DNA from: Euptelea pleiosperma
Lineage: Eukaryota > Streptophyta > Magnoliopsida > Ranunculales > Eupteleaceae
NCBI GenBank assembly: GCA_035048495.1
Contig: CM068553.1
Span: 9,727,259-9,791,258 of the forward strand
Length of the DNA stretch: 64,000 bases
Direction: 5' to 3'
This document shows, piece after piece, positions 43,622 through 55,900 of the stretch; the first letter of the stretch is position 1; every line of letters starts with the position of its first letter. The translations under genes and the position numbers were made by a program. The notes under the pieces were generated by a model. The model was not told the origin of the DNA. It did not search any database and saw nothing but the letters and a program-made list of their open reading frames with translations.

Positions 43622-44400
43622 CTATTTCTTCTTCTTTTTTCCTTTCTTTCTGACTGAAAACCCTAAAGCCCAAGTAAATTGATCTTGGAGTTGGAACCCA
43701 GAATGGGAAAAACAAAGAATCAACAGCAGAGATTGAAGCAAAGAGAGATGGGGAGGTAAAGAAAAGAAAGAAAGACCTCTGGTTGTCTTTCTTTTTTTTT
43801 TTTCTTTTTTCTTTTTTCTTTTCTCTCTTTCTTTTGGTTTTGTTTTTTTTTGATAAATCAATCTCTACTACTACTCTTCACCGGTAAAAGAGAATAGGAG
43901 GAGATTTCCGGCATCATCTACCAAATTTGTAGCTGAATCAGCCATCTTTCTCCTCTCTTGCTAACCTGTTGTGGGGTGTTTCTTTGGTTTTGGGTTTCCT
44001 TTGTTGTTGCTACTGCTTGCTGTTGAGGGGTAGATTAGGAGGAGGAGAAAGGGTGAAAGGGGGACCTTTTTCTGGGTTAAGGTTTGGGTTAGGGTTAGGT
44101 CAAGGAAACGGATCGATGATGGGTTTAGTTTCGTTAAGACAGCGTGCTGATGGGCGGTGGATGGGCCCCTCCTTCTCTCTCTTTTGCCTCCCCCAACACA
44201 CCACGTTCTCTCTCTCTCTCTCTCTCTCTCTGTATGTATATTTATATTTATATTGTAACTGCGCCCTGTCCAACCTTTCCTGGCTACTGCTTCAATCTTT
44301 CTTCTCTCTATATAAACACAGAACTCTGTTCTTCTTCTTCTTCTTTTTTCTCAACTGATCATGGTTTTGCTTGATTCAATCTTCTTTTTCAACATTTGGA
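43622..44400 (-). promoter_or_regulatory. AHL 5' region with purine-rich tracts
   Basis: Read in the direction of the AHL gene, this stretch is rich in GAGA and poly-A/G tracts: 43735-43860 and a (GA)12 at 44207-44230. A [13 protein letters not shown] word (44309-44317) could serve as a TATA box for the minus strand. The same sequence is TATATAAA on the plus strand, so direction is ambiguous. GA repeats bind BASIC PENTACYSTEINE factors in plants, which makes regulation by them possible but unproven. Confidence 0.35.
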
Positions 44401-45755
44401 CTTGTATTTTAGTAGAAAGAAACGTTATTAACTAACAAACCAACTACCAACCATTCTGTTCATCCCCACTTACTAAATCCTCAAAATCTTCAAAAATTAC
44501 TCCAAACCCATTTCTCTTCTATAACTTCTCTTTGGTGGGTTGACTTAATTTTGATGTTTCATGGTCCGAAACCATGATTTCTATTTGTAACGTATCGGAG
44601 ACACAATTAAAACACCCACAACTATCATTATAACTACAATAATGCCACTTTTAGGAGTGATAATCATTCTACTAGGAGTTGACGGGTGCAACTAAACCTT
44701 GTTAGAACTTAGAAGTAACGCCATGAAAACTACTCAAATCTTTGACTATGGTGTTCTTGCATCTCAATGTCCCACCTAATCTGGTTTTTTCAAAACCACT
44801 TTAAAGGGGTAAAGCGGTTTTCTATTCAAGGAAAATCATTTTTCCTTCTCTCCCACACGAATATTTTGGCGGCACGCGATTAGTCTCACGTTGGTGGATC
44901 TGGTGGTTCATCGAGCGTTTCCGGTCGTTTTCGAGGAATTACAGTCATAAATTTGAAGAGAATAATGGTATCTTCGTAATTTTACGCAAGAACAGGCACA
45001 TAAATTTTATGACAGAGAGGTTGCAGAGGTGGGTGTGCATGTGGGTCATGGGAAATTGGAGTGGACCCTTACTATGAGGTCAGGACCTGTCTTAAGGTGG
45101 GGCTCGAATCTCGGGTCGCTCCTTCTCTCTCTCTCTCTCTCTCTAGTTATCAATGTTGGTGGGGTCACATGCTGTTGTTATCATGACACGTGTCTCAACC
45201 CCCGTTCCTTCGGGCTCTTTCTATTATTAAACTCATATTTTTCGTAGTTGGTGATCATGATAGAGAGCTTAGTCTTAGGGTGTGGGATCCACCATTGAAT
45301 GAGGACAGTAGCTTGTTTGATCCCATCTAGGGACACGATTGAACGATAAGACCTACAAATTGGGTCTATAAACTACGATCATAAACATGCAGGGGGACCC
45401 ACGACAGAAGGGCCCCAATTGGATGATGGCATATAGCTAATCTGTTTACCAAAAGACTATCTGATGGTTATGATCGGATCAACTTATGGGCTATGAATTG
45501 GGTTATAAACAACAATCATAAACATGGTGAACATGTGGGACCAACCATAGGAACGAATCAGATCATGGTAATCATCTAATAGATCTGATGGTCATGAGAA
45601 TTTCATCAGGTCAACTTTCGACATTACGTTTACAGCTGTCTGTTTTATAGAATTTCTTCAGGAAGCCCTAGATTGTCCCCTACACAGTAAACGTAGTCTA
45701 TGGTGTCCACGTAAGCATTAAAATCATGCGCACGTGGAACAAAGGGATAGGGTGT
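44401..45755. other. Intergenic DNA upstream of the AHL gene
   Basis: No gene is recognised. A (CT)n tract lies at 45124-45144. Two related segments, 45356-45405 and 45486-45543, share AATTGGGT, TATAAAC and ATCATAAACATG and form a diverged direct repeat of unknown origin. Confidence 0.45.
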
Positions 45756-45879
45756 GCGCATTACGCACCAGTACACGTATAGCTAGATATTCCCCTGCTG
45801 TCTCTGTTGTCCTTTTCTCGTTGCTTGTCATGGAAGTACAAGATTTCCTTCCGCATTGTAAGGGAAGTACCGTAAAATA

Positions 45880-46250
45880 GGAGTAAAACTTCTGTCACAA
45901 AATGAAGCCGGTCACAACCCACAATGCGAGCCACGTGGCACACTATTAGAGGGTGCTGACCGTATGGATGTTTGGCCAGTCCCTTGGTGGACCTGTAAAC
46001 CAAAAATCAGTCTGATTAGTTATTTCTAAGCATTGGATTAAAGTTATTTTCATGGGTTGATTTTAACTGTAGGAATTTGAGCATTATTGAGTATTATTTG
46101 GGTGCAAAAATCCAAAGGTTTTAAATCTCTAATCAGGCTGATTTTTGGTTTGCAGGTCCATCGAGGGACTAGTCAAACATCCATACGGTCAGCACCCTCT
46201 AATATGTGCCTCGTGGCTCGTACTGTTGTGACCGACTTCTGTATCAGGGT
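45880..46250. repeat. Foldback element, family FB-1 (copy 4)
   Basis: The left arm has GAGTAAAACTTCTGTCAC, CGAGCCACGTGGCACACTA and TGACCGTATGGATGTTTGGCC. The right arm has CATCCATACGGTCAGCACC, TGTGCCTCGTGGCTCGTACTG and GTGACCGACTTCTGT. CAAACCAAAAATCAG and GGCTGATTTTTGGTTTGC form the inner mirror. This is the best-preserved copy without Helitron ends and the closest match to copy 1. Confidence 0.78.
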
Positions 46251-46625
46251 AATTAATATTCGTCCTTTTCTTAAGTGAAAGGTTTTTGTGATTATGGTGA
46301 TGGACATGTCAAGTGATTGGGTGCACCTACCATTCAAGTGGGTCCTATATAGCGGATCGAAATAAGTGGGTCCTATGTAAGTGATGACCTCGCAGAATTT
46401 TAACGTCAAGATGATTGTAGCCGTTCCATCGCATTCTCTTCATTGGTCAGAAAGACATGAGAAATACTCTACAAAAAGTCTATAGATCAGGTGCAGTGGT
46501 TATAGGGTTATTTCATCGAGTCAAATTTTAAGGATACCAAATCTCCTAGAAAGGACCCACCAAATGTTGAGTCCTAAGGTCACGTGTACAACACGTCAAT
46601 CCAATTCCACCTAACTCAAGTGTTA

Positions 46626-46760
46626 CAATTGTTATTTCCAGAGCCCATTTTGCTTTTTCGTGGATATATATAGAGCAAACTTTGCTTTGGATGAAGCAAA
46701 TGGGAGTTGAAAAACACTTAGAACTCTGGAAGAAGCAAAATGGGCTCTGGAAATAGCAAG
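46626..46760. repeat. MITE with 29-bp inverted ends
   Basis: TTGTTATTTCCAGAGCCCATTTTGC on the left is mirrored by GCAAAATGGGCTCTGGAAATAGCAA on the right with very few differences. The centre is about 75 bp. The ends resemble those of the imperfect foldback at 2088-2228, which suggests a second family with at least two members. Confidence 0.75.
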
Positions 46761-46789
46761 TCCTTATCCTTTTATATATATGCACGGTC

Positions 46790-47629
46790 ACCTTAGACGT
46801 GGCACATTCTTAAAGATCATTGGACATATAGATGTTTGGCCCATCCTTAAGTGCACCCACATGCAAAAAATCAGAATGATTAGTGATTTCTAAGCATTCG
46901 ATTGGAGTCATTTTCTAACCGTAGATTTTGAACATTATTTTGGGTACAATGATCAAAGGTATTACTAAATGGAATGAAAAATAATTAAGAGTTCATCTAG
47001 AGGTAGTATTTGAAGCTCGAGATCACATTGAGGACAAGTAGGCAAATGAGTAAAACTTTGATGATGACGTCCCTCGTCAATGATGACAATGATCCACAAT
47101 ATAAGACATGCATGTGGCACATGCACTTATAGAGATGCCTGACTGTATGGCTCTTTTTGCTTATCCCTAGTTGGATCTACATACCAAAATTCAGCATGAT
47201 TTGTAATTTCTATTCATTAGATTAGAGTAGTATTCTTGATTTATTTTTAACCATGGATTTTGAGAATTAATTGGGTTACTCAGATCCAAAGGTTAGAAAT
47301 CACTAATCAAGTTGTTTTTGGCATGTAAGTCCACCTAGGGATAGAATAAACATCCATAAGATCAGTGTCCTTTAAGAGTGTGCCATGTGGCTCATATTAC
47401 GGTCCATCATAAACCTATGGTTTTTTTTTTTTATTATCAGTCTGACTTGAGATGAGAGGAAGCTTTAATTTTTTTTTACTAGAGACTGCATTTGATAAGT
47501 ACACCAAACGACCAAAGGACCCTGCTAATGAATAAGTTAAAGAAAACAAATGAACAATGTAAGGACATTTTTAAAAAATTTGGAACATTTAGGCATAACG
47601 CAAGAAGGGCCTTCGCTCTTTAAATAGTA
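46790..47629. repeat. Two truncated FB-1 copies
   Basis: Copy 5 (46790-46965) retains only the left arm and core: GACGTGGCACATTCTTAAAG, GATGTTTGGCCCATCC, AAAAAATCAG. Copy 6 (about 47100-47629) is more complete, with CCACCTAGGGATAG and AACATCCATAAGATCAG on the right. It ends CTCTTTAAATAGTA, which on the minus strand is a Helitron-like start lacking its first four bases (TCTA), directly against the next element. Confidence 0.6.
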
Positions 47630-48106
47630 CTAGGGGGACGACATGTGCAATGCACATGCACTTGACAGTGGTAGCACCTTACATGTGGCAATCTCTTAAA
47701 GACCACTGACCGTATAGATTTTTGGCCCATTCCTAGTTGGACCTACATACCAAAATTCATTATGATTAGTAATTTATATCTGTTCGATTAGAGTTTTTAA
47801 TGGTTTATTTTTAATGGTGGATTTCTAGCAATATTTGGGGTATTCAGATTCAAAGGTTAGAAATTACTACTTAGGTCGATTTTGTTATGTAAGTCTATCT
47901 AGGGATTAGCCGAACATCCATATGGACATTAGGCTCTAATAGTGTGCCACGTGTCTCACATTGTAGGGCCGTTATCAACTTTGATCATGGACAACATCAT
48001 CAATTGTTTTCTAGGGACATATTTCAAGTGCCACGTGGGCATTTAATAAATGTTTTCACAGATGTGAAAATGTTGAATGACCAAAGCACATCTATAAAGT
48101 AATAGA
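47630..48106 (-). mobile_element. Non-autonomous Helitron with FB-1 body (second)
   Basis: On the minus strand it ends CCCCCTAG next to host T, with the hairpin GCATGTGCATTGCACATGTC 11 nt before the end, the same architecture as the Helitron in kinesin intron 8. The interior has the FB-1 arms CATGTGGCAATCTC and ATCCATATGGACATTAGG. The 5' end is placed at TCTATTACTTTATAG (48092-48106), which lacks the expected preceding A, so that border is less certain. Confidence 0.65.
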
Positions 48107-49991
48107 ATTTAAAAAATGAAATAAGCAATGTTTATCAATGTAAGGAATTTGAAGGTCACATTAAGAATAATTTTTTTTTTTTTAAAACAGGAGCATAGAA
48201 TGAGCTGCAATTTGGCATGTGCTTACAGGGGCAACGTGTGCTTTGACCCCAGAAAGACGAAAGAGCCCCTTCTATTTGAATAACTTAAAGAACACAAAAG
48301 AAGCAAATATGAGTATTTTTGGGATATTGGGGTTTAGCGCAAGGCATGCAAGAAGTAGATAATAGATATATATGGAATGTACCTGAGTACGTTACAAAAA
48401 TGATTGACGGAAAGAGGTAAGAAAGTCCATCGAGGACCCCCAAGAATTAGAAAGCAGGAAAATTTTGCCTCACACCGTGCTGGATCGAAGGGTGTCCTCA
48501 CACAAATGAAGGACCACCCATCAATACATCGAGGTGGGCCATGGCACATTTCGCATTATTCTCCTGACAAATCATGTAGGCCCAACCTCCCATTGCATTG
48601 AATGATTCCATTGGTTCACATGACGCCCTTTCCGTCAAGCAATGCCCGAGGCAAAATGTTCCCTTATAAAATGACAGATAACAGTCTTGTCCATTAAAAT
48701 TTAAAGAAGTTAACTAATTTTTTTAACTGAAGTTAAATATCACCGTTAGGTGTATTAGTTACACATCAGACGTTTTTAATTTATTTTATTAGATAATTTT
48801 TTAACCAGTTTAACCAAGTACACCTTTAACCCCAGTTTAAAAAAAAATATCAAAATTTAAAAACAGTTTTGTAAGGGGGTACGTGTCTGATGCAGAGGCG
48901 TCCCATCATTGAGCAAAAAATGAACTCTCATGTCCAACACTTCTTTTTAAGCAAGGCAAACAAAATGGGAACTTAGGGCCTGTTTAGTATGTGAGAAAAA
49001 GAGTTGCAACCATGAATATTATCTTGGCTAAATATTTGTACGTGCATGTATATCAATATTTGGTAATTTTTGGTACATGTATTAGATATTCTTTCAAAAC
49101 GTGGGTCTCACATATCGAAGTAAGTCAAATATGAGCTAGGTGAGTGTGGGTCCCACATATTAGGTCACATGATCCAAATGGTCTCATTTTTATCTTTTTG
49201 TATATTAAAAAATTCATTTTTATTGAAAATAGCGATTTTTCCACCCAAGCTTATTTGGCGTGAAAATATTTACGGGAGAGGTGATCAAATATTTTCCCGC
49301 CATGATGGGCAAATTTGTGGGTCCGGCTAAATATTTGGCACGGGCAGTGGGACATAGGCATGTAACTTGCCACGTTTAAATGTGACACGTGGATCAATAA
49401 CTAACGTCTGATCTCATGCAGTGGGACTTAGGCATGTAACTTGCCACACTTTCAAATAAATGCCTTGTAAGAACACACATGATAGTATATGTTATATGTT
49501 CGATCGGCATGAAAGAGACTTGATTGTGACCACCCATTCCATTTTTTCAAAATTGTCCTTGCATTTTTTCTACGTTGGAGCATTTTAGACTTCCAAGACT
49601 TTATATCGCTACTTATCCATCGATGTACAGCTCCTTCATTGCTTAAAATTCCAAAATAGCCCCTGGCTTTTGTATTAAGTTAGGTAACTTGAAACATATT
49701 GATCTCACTCGATCATCATGCCGCATGTGTATGCCACGTGTCCTACATATTGTTTGTACGCATCTCGAGTGGTCCCCTTTTCATTTTTTAGGGTTAATTT
49801 TGAGAGGAGATGGACAAAGTGTATGGCATGAACCATGCTAAAAATTGTGAAATATATTAAACAGGGAGTACTAGGTTTAAAAAAAAAAAAGTCTTATTGA
49901 TCATTTTGCTTGGGTCAGACATGTGGCTTATGTGGTGCATGGAGAAGGATGCTCGGCGTGCAGCGTGGTGCGTACGTGTTATATATGAGTG
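48107..49991. other. Intergenic DNA with repeat traces
   Basis: No gene is recognised. GGGCCTGTTTAGTATGTG at 48977 looks like a MITE terminus without a found partner. A direct repeat CAGTGGGACATAGGCATGTAACTTGCCAC lies at about 49346 and 49421, some 75 bp apart. Confidence 0.45.
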
Positions 49992-50207
49992 ATAGAAAAA
50001 TGGAGATTATTGATAAAATTTATATAATTTACATTGACTAACCAAGGTTTATATAAATAGATCTAATGTAATATCCTAAATCATAGTAGATATTATCCTA
50101 ATTGATTAATCATAATCTTGACAACCAAAAGAATATGTGATAAGATACTCCAGTAATGATATGGTATATCTCACATAACTTATTATAATATTATTCTATA
50201 ATACTCG
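49992..50207 (-). mobile_element. LTR fragment, minus orientation
   Basis: The words TATAAATAGATCTAATG, CCTAATTGATTAATCATAATCTTGACAAC and GATATGGTATATCTCACA match, in reverse complement, the LTRs at 38983-39232 and 59097-59340. The purine tract GAGGGCGAG just outside it on the right, read on the minus strand, would be the tract preceding a 3' LTR. Confidence 0.6.
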
Positions 50208-52729
50208 CCCTCAACTTTATGGAGATTGTGGATCAACGATTGTCATGAGTTTGCCTAAATCAAGTGCTTCGAAGATTGAACTGCTTTTTGAAGAATGCTA
50301 TCACCATTTTAAAATTTTCAAAATTATTGAATTGCATCGATGATGTCCATGATCGCTGGTGAAGGAAGGTAGTTGCCAGTTAGAATGTTGATCCATGATG
50401 GTCATGCTAATCCAAGGTGTGCATCTCTTTTTGGACCTCACTAGTGTGTGCCTTTTCAGGTATCACTGGCTTGGGCTGCAAAACTCTTTCTTCTTCCGTT
50501 TTTTTTTTCTTTCAAGAATAGGCCTTTATGAGCCCAGATGAATTGGAGAAGGGACCGTGCAACATTGATCTTGGGCTCATGAAGCCTATAAAGAAGGTAG
50601 AAATCCCTTTTTTGTGGTTGACTTTTTCTTGTTATATGGTGGAGTGGTGACTAGAACGATAAATATAAAAGAGGGTTTTGGAACACTATGGAAGAGAAGC
50701 AAGCGAAGGCAATTTGTGGTGGCAATGGTAGTGGCTTGTGAAGTCGGACAAGATGGATTGTCGGTGATGTAAGGCTTTCTAGTAGACGAAGAGATGAAAA
50801 GTGGCCACTGAGTTAAGAAACAATCGACGACAAGTGAAACAAATGAAGAAAGCAATCGACAAAACAAATTCGAAAACCAAAAATTTGGTCCAATTTAAAA
50901 GGGAGTTAATACATAGTCCAATGTAATATAGTTATCAAAAATTGGGTACATGTTGAAAGGGAGTCAATATACTACTTGAGTTGAGTCAACTCATAAGTGT
51001 ATTTTGTTATAATTATTTTTTATCTTTGGCTAAATGAAACATAGAGAAGTGTAGGTTCTTTTTTAACTTTAATCCTACATTGGAGAAATAAGAGATAGTT
51101 AAGGGAGTTTGAGTTGTTTAAATAGGACTAGAAGAGAAGGGAGAAAATATTCTTACCTTTACGGGGAGTTCAATAGGTGATAAAAAAGGCCGATGGTCTA
51201 GGGTAAAGGCCTCCACTGTACTTAGGAGGGGCGATCACTTAAGATCTACCCAAGTGGTAGAGTAATAGAGGGACACAGAGAAAAACAATGCACCTGGCAT
51301 GTTGTATTTTGGGGCAGAAACGACGCATTTGGTGTGTTGTTTTTTTTCGAATTATTCAAATATTCGGATGAATAATTTTTTTTTTTTTTTGAAAATAATG
51401 TAAAATTCACGAATTAAACGGATGATTACTAACAAGGGTGTCAACTTAAAACTGTCATAATTAACTGCATGCTTATTACTCGGATTAGCTAATATTGCGT
51501 ATGCACATAGCTTGTTTCAACGAGCTGTACAACATGGATCATTTCCATTTTTCTGAGGCTAAAAGAGGATGTTGAGGGTTAAATTACTTTTTTTTGCTAA
51601 TTGATGATTTATATTTATTAAGAAGGAAAAAAACCAAGAGAGAATATACAAATGACGCAGCTAAGCAGGAGGAAAGTGGAAGCACAACATAACCCCCCGT
51701 CCTAAAAAAAAAAAAAAACAAAACAAAACCAAGAAAGCGCCAACACCAACATGATCATCAAAACACAAATCTGTAGTAGATTGAGGCAGGTCCTCCTCCA
51801 AGCGAAGGAATGGAGATCTCCCCACAGACCAACTTAGTAAATAGAAAAACTAACTATTTTTGGCACATTTTCATTTAGCTTATCTTTAGTTTTTTTTGTC
51901 TGGGTTTGTTTTGGAAGCTCTTAATTTAATAATTTAAGGTTATTTTATGATTTCATAATGAGATTTAGAAAATTTATTTATTTTTGGTAATTTTTACTAT
52001 TTTAGAAATTTAAGGTTTCGATAGTCTATATAAGGCTTGTTATGTTACGACTTGAGAATAATGTAATTTTCAATTTCTCTCTTTTTTTTCCTCATCGATT
52101 CAAGGTTGTTTTAGGTAGGAGATACAGATCTTCTTCCATGTGTGTTTGTGCATTCCGCTATGTTATTTATTAATCAAAAAAGATAATATAAGAGAAGGAA
52201 CATATAGTTTAGCAAATTTCGGAGTTGAATGTACTTCTCTTATTGGGTGGGATCACTTCCTTTAAAGGCCGAGTCAACTCAAAACTCAGCTGAATCAACC
52301 ATTTAAAGGTCGAGTCGACTTGAAAGTCAATGTTTTTTTGAATTTCTAAATGTTTTTAGTATTTTTTTTTATATATTTTATGTTTTTCAATGCTTTTTAA
52401 AAATATTATTTTTATATATTTAAATGCTTAATAATTAATTTAATGACGCCGAGTCGAGTCCCTGAGTCATCGAGGTGACTTGATTCGATGGACTTCTGAG
52501 TCGAGTCCAGAGTTCCGAATTTTATAACATTGGTGCAAATTAAGTCCACCCAAGCTGCCACTTCCATATTCGCTAAACCTGCACTAGCCGACACCTGAAC
52601 ATGAACCTCACGAGAGTACGTAGCCACTCTCTCCAAATGTACTATTTTCATTTGGTGGGATTGAACCACGACCTCCCCCAACAATGGGGTATCATATAAC
52701 ATCCTACGTACAACAAAGGTGGTGGTTAA
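50208..52729. other. Intergenic DNA with LINE tail
   Basis: The left part (50208-50880) may be interior sequence of the LTR element just before it, without gag or pol motifs. Near 51589-51690 a T-run followed by GCTAATTGATGATTTATATTTATTAAGAAG is a reversed LINE-type 3' end. Nothing else is recognised. Confidence 0.45.
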
Positions 52730-52738
52730 ATGTCATAT

Positions 52739-52870
52739 GGGTCTGGCTCAGGGACCCCCTTTTTTCTGACCCCTCTCGTGTTCGTGTGCTCGGCCACTGG
52801 ATTTGGTTGTCAGTGCCGAGCGGCCGAACACCGAGAGGGGTCAAAAAAGGGGGTCCTCGGAGCCTGAGCC
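52739..52870. mobile_element. 132-bp Mutator-type MITE with perfect 9-bp TSD
   Basis: ATGTCATAT occurs exactly at 52730-52738 and 52871-52879. The element folds on itself: GGACCCCCTTTTTTCTGACC and CCCTCTCG on the left, CGAGAGGGGTCAAAAAAGG and GGGTCC on the right. GGCTCAGG and CCTGAGCC lie near the ends. Nine-base duplications point to the Mutator superfamily. Confidence 0.8.
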
Positions 52871-53220
52871 ATGTCATATACCTTCTTATTTTAGTTTTTT
52901 TGGTAGGTTGTGGCTTTAAATATATGCTAGGCCGGCCATTTTTAGGCAGGGTTAAGCTCGCAGGAAAACAAAGGTACACTTACGCAGGGACACTTATCTG
53001 GATCTACCCGCATATAGTGGAAGCCATGGATGTAGCATTACTAGTGAACCATGTAAATTAATTTGTGTGTTCTTATGCGTCTCTGACTCTTTTTCTCTTC
53101 TTTGTTGCCATGGTACTTTTATGGTTGATCCTCGATTTCGTAACAGATGAAAGACAAAAACACGTAATGATCAGGAGGAATCGGCGTGTTTGAGATGGAT
53201 TCGAAAAGAAAATCATTAAT

Positions 53221-53406
53221 GGAGTGTTTGACTGTAGTTATAATTCTATAAAGAGTTATTAGGCTGTAAGGATAATGCAATCACATCACAAAATGCACAA
53301 AATTGTGGGTTTCTGGGGTGTAGCAGTACTCTCTCTAGAAATGATGGTTTAAAATTATGACCAATAGCTATATCCAGATAGAGTTATCATTGCAACCAAA
53401 CACCCC
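53221..53406. repeat. MITE-like element (GGTGTTTGGTTGCAA family)
   Basis: GGAGTGTTTGACTGTAGTTATAA on the left is roughly mirrored by GTTATCATTGCAACCAAACACCCCC on the right. A single terminus of the same kind occurs at 95-115 and related GAGGGCGTTTGGTTGCAA words lie at 54463 and 54590. No target duplication could be set. Confidence 0.5.
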
Positions 53407-53443
53407 CTAAAGGGAATCGACTCTGTCTAGAAGTAGTGGTAAT

Positions 53444-53779
53444 CAAGCTTTAAAAGGGCCGCTATAACGGTATAATGGACTGGGGGCGTTACCATTTTTT
53501 TCTGTTATAGCGGCCGTTATAACGAATTGTAACGCTCAGGGGCAAAAATGGAAAATAACGGGAAAAAAGCGACACTAAAATTCTTTAATAAAAATAACGT
53601 AATATAAAGGAAAATAACAGAAATAACGGGTGTTTTTTTACAAATTTTGTCAGAAAAATAATGGTAATTATTTTCGTTACAACGGAAAAATAACGGCCAT
53701 TATTTTCTGAGCGTTAAAATGGTAAATAACGTAACGGGGGAAGTACGAATCCGTTATAACGGCCGTTTTTTAAACCATG
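53444..53779. mobile_element. 336-bp hAT-type MITE with 8-bp TSD
   Basis: GTGGTAAT occurs at 53436-53443 and 53780-53787. The left end CAAGCTTTAAAAGGGCCGC and the right end (minus strand CATGGTTTAAAAAACGGCC) are imperfect TIRs. Further GTTATAACGG words mirror each other inside. Eight-base duplication and a CA start fit hAT. Fragments of the family occur at 25840 in kinesin intron 15 and near 2862. Confidence 0.75.
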
Positions 53780-53787
53780 GTGGTAAT

Positions 53788-55230
53788 TATATTTGATCTA
53801 TAGGACATTTATAATTCTAAAATCATACAAAATGGGGAAATCCCTACTTGCCAGATGTACGACACCTAATTTTGTTTTGCACTAGCCCAAATTTTGAATG
53901 TAGAATTGATGGTTGAGATTGTTAAGAGATGACGACCTCTCAATTGAACGGTCCAGATGGATGAGTTGGTGGGCCATATGTACAGTGTAATAGGCTGGAT
54001 TTCTCTGGATCAAAGAGCTGGCGCAACTAATAGACATCTGTTTGACCGCATTATCCGGCATTGTTCGAAGATCGAGTGCGTGTGTGTGGGGTTGAGTAAG
54101 ACGCGTGGGTAGCGCTGACAGGGAGCAGCACGAGCGCCGGGAATGCTTCAATGCGCCGAGGGGTTGAATGAACACAACCTTGGGAGTCCAGTCACTGAGG
54201 ATGCTCGCATGACCCACGGCCACGAGCGGAAACCCATGAACCAAAGATGCTTTTTGTCGGGAAGGCATCGAACAGTAAGCGCCTTTGTGGGCCCCACTTT
54301 TAGGTGGATTTTCGTAAGCGTGAATTCATCTCCCGCCAACGCATATCGGGCGGCAGAGTTTTTTGTTTCCTTTCAGTTTTCCCCCACGAAAATATTATTT
54401 GACCGCAATATTTACAATAGTTGCCATTCCCTCAAAACAAACAAAAATTGATTACACCACGAGGGCGTTTGGCTGCAATTGTAACTATATTCGAACAGAG
54501 TTAGTGCAGCATAAACGTAAGCCACACCCTCAACTTTTAAGACCCAAACAAACAAATTTAGTGCATTATTCGAGCAGGATTACACACTGAGGGCGTTTGG
54601 TTGCAAAATGGTAACTATTTTCGAACGGAGTTCGTGCAGCAACCATGCAATAATGTGCATTTTTGGGTGTAAAAAAAGGTTCACTCTTACACCCACTAGC
54701 AATATTCGAACAGAGTTATCTTTAAAAAAAAAAACTCTTGAGCATTTCAAGGCCCACTTCTTGGCAAATTCTTGCTTTGTTTCCTCAAATTAAAGTAGCT
54801 TTCTCATAGACAAAGTTTTGGTAAAGTGGGTTATTATTCTAAAAATTTCTATGTTGGCTGGATAATATATACACACAGTCAACACCTTCTTCCTTGACTT
54901 TGATATAGTAATCCCAGCTTATCTAATCCTTGAAATTAATCATGTTTGGCTAGGGGAATTGCTCTATCTTGGTCAATGATAAATTGATAATATAAAGTAG
55001 CTGGTACATCACAAATTAGGAAGGAGGACTAGTATTCTATCCACAAAATGACACATCTTTGAACAAGTAAAAGCTAGTCCACGAAAAATCTCTTCCTTAT
55101 CCCTACAGCCAAACACCTAGTTAAGTTTTTCTCAAAGCTGGTTCAAATGAGAGGAGAGAGACAACAAGGTGACCATGTATGTTGCGGCCAACCAACACAG
55201 GAGAGAGACATGCAGCCAACCAACACAAAT

Positions 55231-55286
<56 letters not shown>

Positions 55287-55900
55287 AAATAATGAAATAG
55301 ATTGGTGATTGGAAGAAGGAGAATCTGAAGTAGAGGGTCATCTCCGGGACGACCGGCCCGCATTCTTCTCGTCTTCACGCTAGTCAGCTTTCGTCCCTCC
55401 TCGGATATGGCCGGCCTCCTCTCTCCTCTCCTCTTTGAAACAAACAAAGAAAGATAAGAAATAAAAATAAGAAAACCATCGCTTTCGAGACCAGTCAACG
55501 GAGCCCCCACCCTCTCATCTCCTCTCCTTCTCCTAGGTACTGAAATCCATGTCTTCACAACAACAACTCTTTTAATCCCCCCAATGCCCATTTATTAAAC
55601 ATGTCTTTTACTGCTTCACTTTTACCAATTACCCATATCTCTTTCTTATAACACCATGCATGTTGTCATGGATGCACATACATACTGCATCCTAATGTGT
55701 ACCATAATCATATACCCATTACAAAAAAATCAAATTTATTGAATGGTTAGGATTGTATCATCACTTTGTTCTTGGGCTCTGGCCATTTCAAGAGGTAGAT
55801 ATCAATATATGGTACTAGGCACCACTATGTGTATATATATATGTCCTACTAATAATGTTTGAATACTTTCCTTATTACCTACTAATAGTGTTCTCGTGAT
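53788..55900. other. Intergenic DNA with (GA)n tract
   Basis: No gene is recognised. A (GA)n microsatellite lies at 55233-55283. Minus-strand frames of 128 aa (53882-54268) and 156 aa (55121-55591) match no family. The second is mostly created by the microsatellite. Confidence 0.45.

Noticed and set aside
45740..45800. A possible Helitron 3' end (GGTGTGCGCATTACGCACC hairpin followed by a CTAG)
   Set aside because: The CTAG is followed by A rather than T and lies 17 nt from the hairpin, and no matching start was found.
55121..55591. 156-codon minus-strand frame
   Set aside because: Its central part is translated (GA)n repeat and the rest shows no family resemblance.
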